Part shown: in pieces, positions 63,866-64,000 of the stretch
Position numbering within the stretch: the first letter of the stretch is position 1
How the letters are laid out: each line of letters starts with the position of its first letter
DNA from: Amphiura filiformis
Lineage: Eukaryota > Echinodermata > Ophiuroidea > Amphilepidida > Amphiuridae
Direction of reading: 5' to 3'
Assembly (NCBI RefSeq): GCF_039555335.1
Contig: NC_092628.1
Coordinates: 68,452,292-68,516,291, forward strand
Length of the DNA stretch: 64,000 nt
Made by a program: the position numbers and the translations under genes
Notes under the pieces: model-generated
The model's input: only the letters and a program-made list of their open reading frames with translations
Databases searched by the model: none
What the model was told of the DNA's origin: nothing

Positions 63866-64000
63866 GATCGGTACTTGAGTGAAACATTGCGCATTTTCTT
63901 ATAGGACCCTGTCACTATACAGGGCTAAATGTCATATATTAAACAGTTTGAGGATCCTAAAAGCAATAATAGTGCACATTGTAAACAACAATGGCTAAAT
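63866..64000. repeat. Repeat pair, copy 2 (after the insertion)
   Basis: TAGGACCCTGTCACTATACA and TTTGAGGATCCTAAAAGCAA match 53098-53165; truncated by the window edge. Confidence 0.75.

Overview
This is animal nuclear DNA: AT-rich, sparse in genes and heavily loaded with repeats. It holds two recognisable protein genes. One is a complete five-exon Rab11 small-GTPase gene (25918-43153, + strand). The other is an intronless TRIM-type RING/B-box/coiled-coil/beta-propeller gene (59145-60950, + strand). Kilobase introns, several non-LTR retrotransposon classes, a Penelope-like element, many inverted-repeat DNA elements and an intronless TRIM-NHL-like gene suggest a marine invertebrate, plausibly a deuterostome such as an echinoderm, hemichordate or cephalochordate. 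That placement is inference; nothing in the window fixes the species.

Layout. 1-8.2 kb: gene-free DNA with small inverted-repeat elements, a 17-bp minisatellite (5.07-5.49 kb) and a fresh-looking 5'-truncated L1-type LINE on the minus strand with a perfect 13-bp target duplication (5.76-7.58 kb). 8.2-21.3 kb: a large satellite made of a 35-bp monomer (left) and a 38-bp variant (right). It is organised in higher-order blocks and split by at least six DNA-transposon-like insertions (hAT-like, TA-flanked foldbacks, a twin inverted pair near 17.3-18.7 kb). 21.3-25.1 kb: a nested cluster of non-autonomous DNA elements, including one 1.64-kb element with a clean 9-bp target duplication. 25.4-43.2 kb: the Rab11 gene; its introns carry two LINE fragments, a 1.8-kb foldback and at least eight smaller inverted-repeat elements. 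43.2-50.1 kb: probable Rab11 3' UTR and quiet intergenic DNA. 50.1-58.5 kb: dispersed repeats, a tRNA-derived SINE cluster, and mariner-like and foldback elements. 59.1-61.0 kb: the TRIM gene. 61.0-64.0 kb: DNA related to 50.2-53.2 kb, now interrupted by a Penelope-like fragment, a second 9-bp-TSD element and a TTAA-flanked element.

The two genes show no sign of acting together. Rab11 is a recycling-endosome GTPase; the TRIM protein is a predicted E3 ubiquitin ligase. I see no operon, no CRISPR array and no clear new enzymatic system. The most informative content is the record of nested transposition: several insertions can be resolved to the base by target-site duplications and, in two cases, by a related uninterrupted sequence in the same window.
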